DNA from: Polytrichum commune
Taxonomy: Eukaryota > Streptophyta > Polytrichopsida > Polytrichales > Polytrichaceae
Reading direction: 5' to 3'
DNA: 64,000 nt
Assembly (NCBI GenBank): GCA_950295325.1
Contig: OX485805.1
Location: 50,864,758 to 50,928,757, forward strand
Below the pieces are notes generated by a model. It did no database searches. It was not told the origin of the DNA and worked only from the letters and a program-made list of their open reading frames with translations. Positions 54,232 to 64,000 of the stretch are shown piece by piece; the stretch's first letter is position 1, and every line of letters starts with the position of its first letter. The position numbers were made by a program, and so were the translations under genes.

Positions 54232-55390
54232 GTTAAATGCATCATTACAAAGGTGAAGCACCTGGCAGAAAGTCAAATTTAACTGTTATTAGGTAAGTGG
54301 GCCTAATCTGGTTACTTATCATAATTTTGACACCTACACTAGAGTGATGTATGGTTAGATTTAGATCTAACAGCAGACACCAATAAGACATGTGTTCAAA
54401 AGAGGATGGACTACAAGTTCAATTGTTAATTACTATTCCAAGTTCAATAATCAGCATACTTGGGAGAACCTATATGATCATTAATGAAGCAAACATATCT
54501 TCGCTTCAATAACTTATGAATCAGATAATCATATGACCTGCAAAAATCACAAGGCAAGTGGCTACAGGCTCAATATATATGGATTTGGTAATTATCTGAT
54601 CCTAATCACTTGTTTGATTTGCTGGGAGAAGTGGGCTGATTGTAAGAAGTAACCCAGAATACATCAGATCTAACTTATAGTCCTTTCGAGCTACCATGAG
54701 ATTTGTCTACAGTCCTTTCCAAATATCAGTTGCGTCTTTACTAATCCTCCCTTAAACCATTCATACTCTATTCCGCAAGTTGGGACCTGCAAAGAACTAC
54801 AGCCACATATTATCTTCTTGCTTCTACAGGGTCGAGAAATTCTCTACAGGGGAACATAGAATAGGACAATCAAAATCCAAGTCAGAGCTCAAGGTACAAG
54901 ATTTCAATGGTCTATTGTCCTGTATCATAGCGTAAACCTTAAAAGAAGTACATGATTGATTGTTGCACTTTCCCTTCACTTTTGTTTATCAGGCCCACCA
55001 CTGGCAACATACTTTTTCCCTCTTCGATCTCTAGTGAGGTATTGCATATGACATAGGGTCATTGGAACTGATTGATCCATGCCACAACAGACCCTTCACA
55101 TAAAACCTTTCACATCACTATGAACTTAAGATTAGCAAGTGACATGTTAGTCACTGATTTCTTTCATTGTGGAAGAGGTATCAAAATGCCCAACCGTATT
55201 TAGGGTTAGGCTTTATCCAGTTTTACAATAACCTTGTCCTTATGACTGCCTGTGTCATCCTGAAAATTGTTGATACATCAGCCTCTGTCAACACTCTGAT
55301 ATATACAAAGAAGAGTGTCAAACATTCCCAAACGAAGCTTCCAAAGTGATTCAGACATTTCCGCTCCTCAGACCAGAAACCACAAACAGG
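54232..55390. other. Dispersed repeat copy and the RPB4 3' flank
   Basis: The segment at about 54283-54480 (GGGCCTAAT(C/T)TGGTTACT, AGACATGT, ACCTATATGATCATT) recurs in direct orientation at about 57075-57280, so the RPB4 gene is bracketed by related repeats. From about 54800 the sequence is presumed 3' UTR and downstream flank of the minus-strand RPB4 gene. Confidence 0.45.
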
Positions 55391-57613
55391 CTACTCAAAT
55401 TTCTTGATGGTAGCAAGATCTGTAAGCATGGTTTCAATCTTCTCCTCATCCATGCGGCCCTTTTTCTGATAGTTGCAAAAACCACAACATGTCCTTTCAT
55501 CAGACAAGCTTGCATTGTAATATTGATAAGCAGGTGATAAGTAAATTACTGCAAACATTTCTGTGAAAGCTTTCTTTTAACTTTTCTTTTATAATAGGTT
55601 GTGCTAAGCATGGATTCAATACCTTACACCAAATAAAATATCAAATCAACACTTGTTAAGGGTTTGTACAAATCATCACATATCCCGTATAAACAGACCC
55701 TCAGTCCTTTAAGGTTTAATACTGCCGGAAATTTCCCAACCTTGCCTGTTCTCCTGAGCAAACACAAAGTAAGTTGGTTCTTTGAATTACCGTGATGGAC
55801 GGCACCAATGCTCGCGCCTCTTCAACAGTTTCTGGGCACAAATTGCCAATGACACAGACCTGCAACATTATCAAGCCAATTAGCTGCCATCTAATAAAAG
55901 CAGACAAGTTTATAGAGGGGTTTGTAAACACAGTAGAACTTATGACCCACCTTCCAACATAACATCCAGCTTCCCAAACTTGCAATGCTGTCAACTATGA
56001 TTATTGGACTACTTGTATTCCTCTATTTAGAATGCCAACTGAGAGTTTGATATGATAGGATAGAAGTAATTACCTCAAACTCATGTAGCTGGTTTCTTGT
56101 CAAGACTCTATTACCAGTGTCAAGGATTCTACAATCATCATTTCTAGAAGGCATTGCAGAGGTACTGCTAGATCACAGCTGAGAGACTACATGGAAATCA
56201 GCCCTCATGGAGAAAAACAAATTCTGTGATTATTTAATACACAGATGGCATTGTGCTAAAACAAGCAAGAACTTATTCTGTAATCCTGGACTGCCTCTCT
56301 CTGAGAGCTTGGTATGACCTTGCACAAAGCCCCCTACTTTCGAGAAAAGTTTGAAGTTTTAAAACCACCACAAACGTATATACATATATGTAGAAGGATA
56401 CTCTCGCACTTGCTTCACAGCATCTGGATTCTGGTAGTGACTGAAACGTCTTACATACTGAAGGGACTTCTCAAAAACCCTGCACAAGTGTTTTATGAAG
56501 GTTATAGTTTTTCTGTATCACCTCAATATTCAGGAAGCATACGTGTATATCCACTGTAAAAGCTGGTCTGTTCTGGCCACTATTGATAAAAAGGTTAATT
56601 TTGAAACCATGAGAATAAATGGCAGTACGACTAAATATTTCTGGATATTAGCATCCACAACTTGTTGATGTTTATGGTCAGAGCAATTTATGACGCACTG
56701 TGAAATCTGAGCAGAGGGGTCATCTGCCAACTGCTGCAATTGCTCATACTTCCTTTGCAGTACAAGTGCCACCTCGGCATTCATCAAACACTTGGCCTTC
56801 TTAAAATCTGCACAACACAAAAGCTGCAGGCCTCAATATTTAAGCTAGAAAAACACCTGTATTATTCAAGAGAGCTTGAAATATCACATGCTATGGTGAG
56901 GAAGACCAGGTATGTGTAGAGCTCTCAATTTAGACTCCAACCTCAGAAGAGGCAAGTAAATGAAAGGCCAAGGACATACAAAGTTTGACAGGTACACGTT
57001 CCAGTTGTAAGGGTCAAGAAACCCAGGTAACTCCTAGACATCTTGATAATTTGTCAAAAAATAAGTGACAGTGACGTTAGCGGGCCTAATTTGGTTACTC
57101 ATCTTAACGGATGCCTATTTATTAGTGGTGTGTAATTAGGTGTGGATTGAAAAATGGACACCAACTAGACATGTATTTTAAAGATATTGGCTATGTGCCC
57201 AAAATTTGTTAACCATTCTAGGCTCAATATTCAACATGATTGGGGGGGACCTATATGATCATTCAATAAGTAATAGAATCTTCACTTTGAAAATAAATAA
57301 GACATTCATATGCGCTCCACCAATTACGAGCAAAATGGAACCGGGCACAATTTGGATTTGCTGATCATCTCGCACTAATTGCGTGATTCGCATTTTTCTT
57401 CCATATACTTCGCCAAGTGGTGCAGAGCTTAAAGTGTCCGTTTAAGGCCCGCTGACCTTAAACGCGATTGTCTGCGAGTGATACTGTAACCTTGCATGGC
57501 CTACAAACCCTAATCCGCGTCAGAGTTCCAAGGATGAATGAGTGCTCACCATCGCCAAGCTTGAGCTCGCTCGCATCTTCTTCCTCCACCGCTGCACCAG
57601 GTCGGGTAGACAT
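55391..57613 (-). CDS. NRPB4: RNA polymerase II subunit RPB4 (six exons, 142 aa)
   Basis: CDS exons are 57613-57550, 56807-56699, 56479-56402, 56107-56074, 55859-55791 and 55465-55391, all with GT-AG introns and consistent phase, totalling 143 codons with the TAG stop. The protein starts MSTRPGAAVEEEDASELKLG, then KAKCLMNAEVALVLQRKYEQ, VFEKSLQYVRRFSHYQNPDA, the hallmark GNLCPETVEEARALVPS (HRDC-like region) and a C terminus DEEKIETMLTDLATIKKFE. RPB4 pairs with RPB7 in the stalk of RNA polymerase II in the nucleus, helping initiation and mRNA handling. The length equals the family norm. The plant Pol IV/V paralogue NRPD4/NRPE4 has a longer N terminus, so the Pol II form is favoured. A telo-box (58029-58044) lies upstream. 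No defect is seen; the gene looks functional. Confidence 0.95.
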
Positions 57614-58550
57614 CGCACCTCGGTGTACTGGTGCTTTGACTCGCTACAGACATCACAGAAGAAAGACAAACAATACACCCTCTCAATTTCAGTTCCTAAA
57701 ACCCATTCCTACCCCATCCACCACAGCATTGCCAGGGCAGTATTCTCGGAATCCCAACACAATCCAAACATAAACATCCGCACCCGGAAAATCCTTTGCA
57801 GACAAAATTGCCAGGGAACGAAGAAGCTCTTCGAGCTCACTCTTCTGTGCAGCGACACTGACAAGAAGAATCTCGGTAGATGAAAAGAATTGGCATATCT
57901 CACCTTGCTGGATTTGAAATGTGACGCTGAAGAAGATACCGATTTTCGCACAACCAGATATTATGCAGCGCCTTTAGAATTGCACCTGTAAATCAACTCC
58001 TCGTCCAGAGGAGTGCAATGCAACAAAGCGTGAAACCCTAAACCCTGAGAAGAAGGGTGGAAGTTGTGTTCTTCCTGCCCCTGCCCGTGATGTGTCGGGC
58101 AGCCCGCTGGACCTGCCCGAAGTTCACCATCGTTTTTATAAATACGTATGTACCACGGCCCTTGTGGGGGGTCAATAATATTACTGCCCTTCCTTGGGCG
58201 GCCGAAAGTTTAAATTATTTCCAAATTTATATTATATTTATTTAAGAATATGATATTTAAGAATATAAATAACTATTTTTTAAAATTGAAATAATAAAAT
58301 TTTCATGGAAGCCACCTAGGTATTATGGTATGTAACTTACTCATGGTCCTTGTGTTTCAAACTCATATATGATTTAAAGTGTGGTATATGGTTCAAATAT
58401 AGAGGCTCTAAGGGTAGATGGCAATTGGAAATTTATTATGGCTTCACACGAAGTTAGAGTTTCTTGAAAATTTGATGGTATGGTCTGTGTTTCATTCATG
58501 AATACTTGAGAATTTTCCCGAATTTAATTGGTAAAATTTTGGAGTCTATA
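57614..58550 (-). promoter_or_regulatory. RPB4 5' UTR/promoter region with telo-box
   Basis: The minus strand carries AGGGTTTAGGGTTTCA (complement of 58029-58044), a telo-box typical of promoters of plant translation and transcription genes, about 0.42 kb above the start codon. A minus-strand frame 57951-57709 is without a known domain and may be an upstream frame. A G+C-rich patch occupies 58050-58140. Beyond it nothing is recognised up to the CACTA element. Confidence 0.5.
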
Positions 58551-58553
58551 TGA

Positions 58554-60505
58554 CACTACAAGAAAAATACAAAAAAATGACTGGGGTTTTTAACCAATAT
58601 AAGTAAGAAAGTGCAATGATGACTAGCACCATTTTTAGTCCTCAACCTAGTCGTGTCAGACCAGTCCTTCCACATAAAATGACTACAGTCATATCGGATA
58701 ATTTTCATTTCGCATGGTGTGTTCTCTGTGGGGTTTTGAAACCTCATTTTGGGTTGTCCCTCGACCCTTCGTCATTTATCACTATATTTAGTCATGTTCT
58801 GTATTTACATGACTACATGATCTTTACTACGTGTAGTCATATGACAAGTACATTCGTTCATTAACAGCTATTATTAGTCGTGTTGTGACTAGACATAGAC
58901 ATATAATATATAATTGCTTGCTAAAATAAGTCATCTTTCGTGCTTTGCATTTTTAGGGGCTAATAATTATTTTTGGTTTAGAAGTAAACATTTCAATTTT
59001 TATGACTAAATGTAATCATATGATATGACTATAAATAACATCATTTAATAAAATCGAAGGTTAAAATCATGACGATTATACTATTCGTATGAATAAAATG
59101 GCTAAGTATAGTCATCATCTTCAAACATTGTACTTCATGATATGACTAAATATAATCATTATATTTTAAAAACTTATAACATAATATGACTGCACATAGT
59201 CATCATATTCAAACAATGTACTACAAGAGGTGAATTCATATACTTGATATATTGAAATATTTTTACTACAATAGATGAACAAACATAGTCAATATCTTCA
59301 AACACTTTATTATAAGACATATCACGTACATATGTCATCCATTGAGCAGATTCAAGCTATCGATTGCGAATAATATACACTACTACCCATCCTTTACCCA
59401 AAATGTGTTTCCTACATTCACCTACGACTTTACACATGCATGGCGTAGAAATTCGGTGGACTACATTATAAAGTTTCTTACAACTTCTTCAATCTTCTTG
59501 ATAGGAGGGTTATATAATTTTACGCTTTGGAAAAAGTTATATTCATCAATATGGCTTCTCTGTACCTCTAGAAAATACACAACCTTCATAAATTATAACT
59601 TCATAGTGACTCCTCTTTATTGTATTTTCCCTCCTTCATCTTCTTTACCCTCTTTACCCGTTACATCATTTGTATTTGGTTCCTTATGTTTTGCAATCTT
59701 CATTTTTGGCCTCCTATGCTCCCTTGCGGTTCTCATGTTTGTCTTTAGCCTTTTGTGATAACCTTGCACCAATTTGGAGTTTCTCCATCTTCGTGATTTT
59801 TTAAACTTTTGGATGGGCCTCATGCCCTGATGTTGAATATTTTCTTGCCGCATTGATCATTTTTTGCCACCCCTATTGGCTGCTACTTAGATACCTTCCG
59901 TCTTCGACTTCGTTGCCCATATGCATGGTTCCGCAACAACACATCCCTCTATGCAATTGCACTTAGCAATGGTTGGCCTCGCTATCCATTTTGTCTACGT
60001 AAATGAGTTCATTTTGTAGTTAAGAGCTCCACCTCTAGCTCTGTTATTTGCATGTCTAGGGGCTTCGCCTCCAAGGTTGTCAATATTGCAAGAGGGAATC
60101 ACTAGGTCATCTATGTTGACATTTGTCTTTCAAGTAGTTATGGTTGGATCCGTCATTGTGTCATGACTCCTTCGACATCTTGATTTGTTTGTTGGATTAT
60201 TTTCTACTCAATGTTTGGAAAGGAATTCCAAAAGCAATATAAAAACCATTCACAATTAGAACCCGGAAATCATAGTCAAGTAAGTATTAATCTTAGTCAT
60301 GTGGTCTATTATGATTATCATGAAAATAAAGAGTATTGAGAGAACATGTTCTCAACACGGTTCCCATCTAGGTTTTGTCTGATATGACTAGAAGCTTAGT
60401 CATATGATGACTAAAGTTACTTCTAGTCATCGCTTTGGTTCAACATGATTGCCCTAAAACCGATAGTCATATCCGAAGTCATTTTTTCGTATTTTCCTTC
60501 TAGTG
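58554..60505. mobile_element. CACTA (EnSpm) transposon, non-autonomous (1.95 kb)
   Basis: The left end is CACTACAAGAAAAATACAAA and the right end, reverse-complemented, CACTAGAAGGAAAATACGAA, both continuing to AAAATGAC. They are flanked by an exact 3-bp duplication TGA (58551-58553, 60506-60508). Dense subterminal repeats of ATGACTA(A/T)A and TAGTCAT occur in both orientations at 58600-59300 and 60270-60490, the expected transposase-binding arrays. No transposase domain was recognised in the open frames inside (59342-59758 and others). Confidence 0.92.
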
Positions 60506-60508
60506 TGA

Positions 60509-62967
60509 GCCATACACTCTGGAAGTATTACTTTGACACCCTTTTACCTTAGAGAGCTCAACGTTTGAAAAGTGTTTCAGTTTTGGTTTGAAGAAAATTC
60601 CAAAGATTATTTTTATTAAGTTTTTCTCATTGAATAATTAGGGTTTTCTAAATAAATAGATTTAACAACCAGAACTTGAGGGAGCAGGCATGATTGAAGG
60701 ACGTCTTTGCTTGCATAGTATTGTTCCTTTTTAAAAATGTGAGCTCTATCTAAGGTAGGGCCATAACCAAATCAAAAGATGATAGGGGTGCAAGTGGGGT
60801 GAAGGGCTAAGGGGTTTATAATGTGACAAAGGTGGATTGCGTGGACAAATTCGTAAAGAATAAGATTAGCAAAATTGAAGGTTTTGGACCATATTTGAAA
60901 TCCCACAAGGCCTACAATGAATAAATATGTTTTTTAAAAACCTATATTTAGGCACGAATTATGGACATAATGAAATAATGTCTTAGGTCTACATCTAAGA
61001 CATACACTTCTATCAACAAACCCTATGATAGGAATAATAGATATATGTCTTAGATGTAGACTAAATCTATTGTTGCAACACGTTTAGTTAAATACACATT
61101 GTGTTGCTGGTAAAAAAATTATACATCTAGAGTGACCACCTTGCATCTCAAAGTATGTATGATTAGGGTTGTGTCATATTCTTCATGTATTTTTATAAAT
61201 ATTTTTTTGTTTATTTTTGGTGCGATGTGCATGATTTGATGGCGCAAAAAACCCTTCAAGTGCATTATCAATTTTGGACAATTCTTTTGTCCATAATTAC
61301 TTAAATTTTGTTGAATCTACATCAAACTGCCCCATTAGTATGGGCCACAATAATACTCTAGAACCCACATTAAATTTCAAACCACACAAAAATTATAATT
61401 GTAAAGTATTGTGGGCCACATTTATTGTATTTGTAGGAACTTTGTTGGGACACTTATTTTAAATTAAGTAACGGTTGTGCTATTTATTTTATTTTATGCT
61501 AGACTTGGGGGATAACCTAGGGTCTCTCGCCTACATTATTTCCCGGCCATGTTCCACCTGGACTACACAAATAAAATGGTCCACATCAACTATTTCCACA
61601 TTTAATTTCCACCCACACTAATAAAGCAATTTAATGTAATGATAGACTCAAGGAAATGTCAATCCCATACCATGATGTAGATGGGAAATGCTAGAAAAAG
61701 ATGAGTAGTTAGGAAGAATTATCAGCTACAAGACATTGCCGCAGTAACCTAATTGTTGCATTTATTGAGAAAATTTGAAAGAGTCCCCTTACTTTGACAC
61801 TTTGTATTTCAACCGGTGGCCACATTTCAAATCTAAAATGGTGTGCACACATGAATTGAAGTGGACCATTCATATTACCATCGATGACTCACCACCCCCA
61901 AGTTAGTCGGCCATGAAATTGATATTCTTCTTATGCCACCTATCCTTGCCTATGAACACAAAAATATTGTTATAAAGTAGGTACTTCAAAATCAACAATA
62001 GTAAACTAACATTCTTCTTCATGATGCACTTCCATAATTATGGATGCAAGGAAATCAATATGCTAGACATCAATGTAGTAGATCATAATCATGCATCATA
62101 CCTTAGAGGGCGTTCTATTTCACCTCTACTAGTGTCGGAATGTAGTTTCCATGCATGGTTCAAGAGAGTCTCAATTTATGTAGGATTGACACATGGCAAA
62201 ACTTGAGGGAAAAATTATAAGTTTTTGTCAGAATAGAGAGCCTTCTATGGTAGCTAATATCAAAACAACGACCATCATAACCATGAGAATCAAGTTGACA
62301 ATTGGATGAATCTTCTACTATCAACATTATCTAGTGTCAAATAGTAATAAGCATCATATGGACCCTCATTATTGGGACAAGTGAACGAGACATATGTATA
62401 GTAAGAAAATTGAGGGGGTAAGGTTGAGACATTTATAACTGATAAAACAAGAGAGTTTGCATATGTTTAAGAGGAGTAACAATGGAGAATTATTTTGAAT
62501 GCAATTATTTAAAAAAAATCATGAACGTGGAAATTGCTACAATTTTCGAAGCATAAATTTTAGGGTTACGCATAAATGAACTTGGTCGATTATGGATGCC
62601 TCAGCCTTATGGATTACTCAACTGATAAACAATGTTTGGTTACCCTGACTTCAAATGTCTTAAGCATTGAGATTCTAGCATCCGAAATCTTTAATCTTTG
62701 GAATCAACTACTAGGCCATGAACACAGCTTATCAGTTGAGTAATAATGTTAAGGTCGATTACCAAACGTGAAGAAAATTGGCCTTATTTCTTTACGTTCA
62801 GTGAGGCCCTCGCCGCAGGGCATTTGAGAAGCCTGCTTGGTCAAAGATGGATGAACTTAGGACGGAGTTCATCCAACAGGGTTTAGGGCTCGGGAGATAG
62901 AGACAGAAGGGCGATGGCTATGGCGAAGCACAGCAAGGGAAGCAATTGAGTTCGCAAATTGGTAGCC
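60509..62967. other. Non-coding stretch, then the promoter side of the next gene
   Basis: No gene is recognised in the AT-rich part. An inverted phrase CTCAACTGATAA (62616) / TTATCAGTTGAG (62728) suggests a small inverted repeat around 62616-62741. From about 62790 G+C rises, and CAGGGTTTAGGGCTCGGG (62877-62894) carries a telo-box-like motif ahead of the start codon at 62968. Confidence 0.4.
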
Positions 62968-64000
62968 ATGGCGACGCTCGAGTCGGTTATCGAGCTCTAT
63001 ATGAGCGATGATCGGCCCGCTTCCGAACAGGTCGGATAATGCAAACCAATTCTCAGTTCTTTCGCATGAGCACCTTCTAAGGTTAAGGGTTTGAAGCAAC
63101 AATCAAACCTGTTCTATCAATTCAATCGGAAATTATTTTAGGAGTTTTGAAACTAGAAATTCGGAATGCTAACATGATATGATTGAGTTTATCACGTTCC
63201 GAATCGTTAAGGTAACGATCAATGTCAGGCAACTACGAATTTGATGATGTGAGAAAATTGGAAACTGATGTAGGGGTCTTAGAACCACTATTGTTGAATG
63301 GAAAACGTGTGCTGGAGAGAGAGATTGGGATACACATGCTGGTAGCTTGGTAAATGTTCTGCAACCTTTCATTTGTTAGGGCACATGTATGGCACATGCT
63401 CGCCAGAGCAACAATGAATTTGATGATGTGAGAAATTTGGAAACTGTTGTAGGGGTTTTAGAACTAGAATTGTTGAATGATAAACGTGTATTGCAGAGAG
63501 AGATAAAAACGTGCCTGAGAATTTCACATCCTAGTAGCTTGTGAAGTGTACAGAAACCTTCAACTTTTCAGGACGCACGTGCTCTTGAGGACACCATTGA
63601 ATATCATGAATTGAGAAAGTTGGAACTAGTAGCATGAAATGATAATGCCTTTGAGAAATGTGAGCTACTTTGGGGCGACCGCATGGTATTGGAGTGTGGT
63701 GCAAGGATAGTGAACAAGGATTTGGACATCCGAGTGGGCTTGGTCCGAGGGGTTTGTTTGATTTCTCATTGGTGGTCTGGTATAAGTAGAATGGTGAAGG
63801 TGTTGGGGAATTGTGAGGCGGCGAATTTTGCTCATTTGATGGCTTGCTTGGTATGGGGATACTAAAATGTCTGGTAGGTGCGTGGGTTGGACAGGCTTCG
63901 AGCTGCAAGGCGATCGCTAAACAGGTTGCGCATGGCAATCTTACAATGCAGAACCTGGTGTGTAGTTCTCCCCCATCATGCAGTTCTGTCGAGGAGCTTT
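62968..64000 (+). CDS. 5' end of a gene running off the window, MMS19-like (tentative)
   Basis: Exon 1 is 62968-63030: ATG in a strong context (GCCATGGCG), 21 codons (MATLESVIELYMSDDRPASE then Q), donor CAG/GTCGG. A phase-compatible second exon starts at 63895 after GGACAG (ASSCKAIAKQVAHGNLTMQN) and stays open to the window end. The pattern (acidic helix, Q-A-S-x4-A-I-A, then T-x3-L-V) weakly resembles the N terminus of MMS19, the cytosolic iron-sulfur cluster targeting factor. That likeness is from memory of the family pattern only. The large intron holds tandem repeats. The exon pairing and identity are inference. Confidence 0.35.
63229..63640. repeat. ~180-bp tandem repeats within the presumed intron
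   Basis: Unit 1 (from 63229), unit 2 (from 63410) and a partial unit 3 (from about 63590) share ATTTGATGATGTGAGAAA(A/T)T, TTGGAAACTG, TAGGGGT(C/T)TTAGAAC, TTGTTGAATG and the GAGAGAGAT context. A classic old tandem duplication. Confidence 0.75.

Noticed and set aside
59342-59758. 138-codon hydrophobic frame as a gene in the CACTA element
   Set aside because: No transposase or known domain; composition is that of the AT-rich non-coding interior.
1-64000. tRNA, rRNA, CRISPR arrays or bacterial-type operons
   Set aside because: Looked for on both strands. Only SINE-type tRNA-like boxes were seen, and the window is clearly nuclear plant DNA.

Overview
The window is nuclear DNA of a land plant with a large, repeat-packed genome. 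The plant call rests on a complete spliced gene for RNA polymerase II subunit RPB4, a plant-type serine decarboxylase pseudogene, a BAG domain preceded by an IQ motif (a plant arrangement), a penta-EF-hand (PEF) module of the plant CML49/CML50 type, AAACCCTA telo-box motifs upstream of genes, and a typical plant mix of Copia, Ty3/gypsy (including chromovirus), LINE, hAT, CACTA and MITE elements. The exact lineage cannot be read from the sequence. The unusual BAG-PEF fusion and the Copia primer type make me wonder about a seed-free plant, but that is a guess.

Layout. 1-10.6 kb: a chromovirus 3' fragment, a SINE, a 1.5-kb Harbinger-like element carrying an inserted MITE, and two further TIR elements. 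10.6-32.6 kb: one decayed LINE that has been hit repeatedly. A 338-bp MITE, a 7.1-kb Copia element, a reverse-oriented Ty3/gypsy remnant and a 3.7-kb hAT element all sit inside it. The gypsy LTR in turn carries a TA-flanked TIR element, which itself carries another TIR element, and the gypsy gag carries a solo LTR of the same family. 32.9-36.3 kb: small TIR elements and a second chromovirus 3' fragment. 36.9-38.25 kb: a serine decarboxylase pseudogene that keeps its introns. 39-41 kb: MITEs. 42.2-44.1 kb (minus): an intact three-exon gene fusing IQ, BAG and penta-EF-hand modules, the most interesting item. 44.5-46 kb: its upstream region with tandem repeats. 46.4-55 kb: repeats and MITEs. 55.4-57.6 kb (minus): the complete six-exon RPB4 gene. 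58.55-60.5 kb: a CACTA element. 62.97 kb to the end: the likely first two exons of a gene running off the window, weakly resembling the MMS19 N terminus.

The cellular genes do not form a pathway. They are isolated genes in a sea of transposons. Many transposon boundaries were fixed by matching terminal inverted repeats and target-site duplications read directly from the sequence. Gene models were built by hand from splice sites, frame and family resemblance. No alignment or database search was run.
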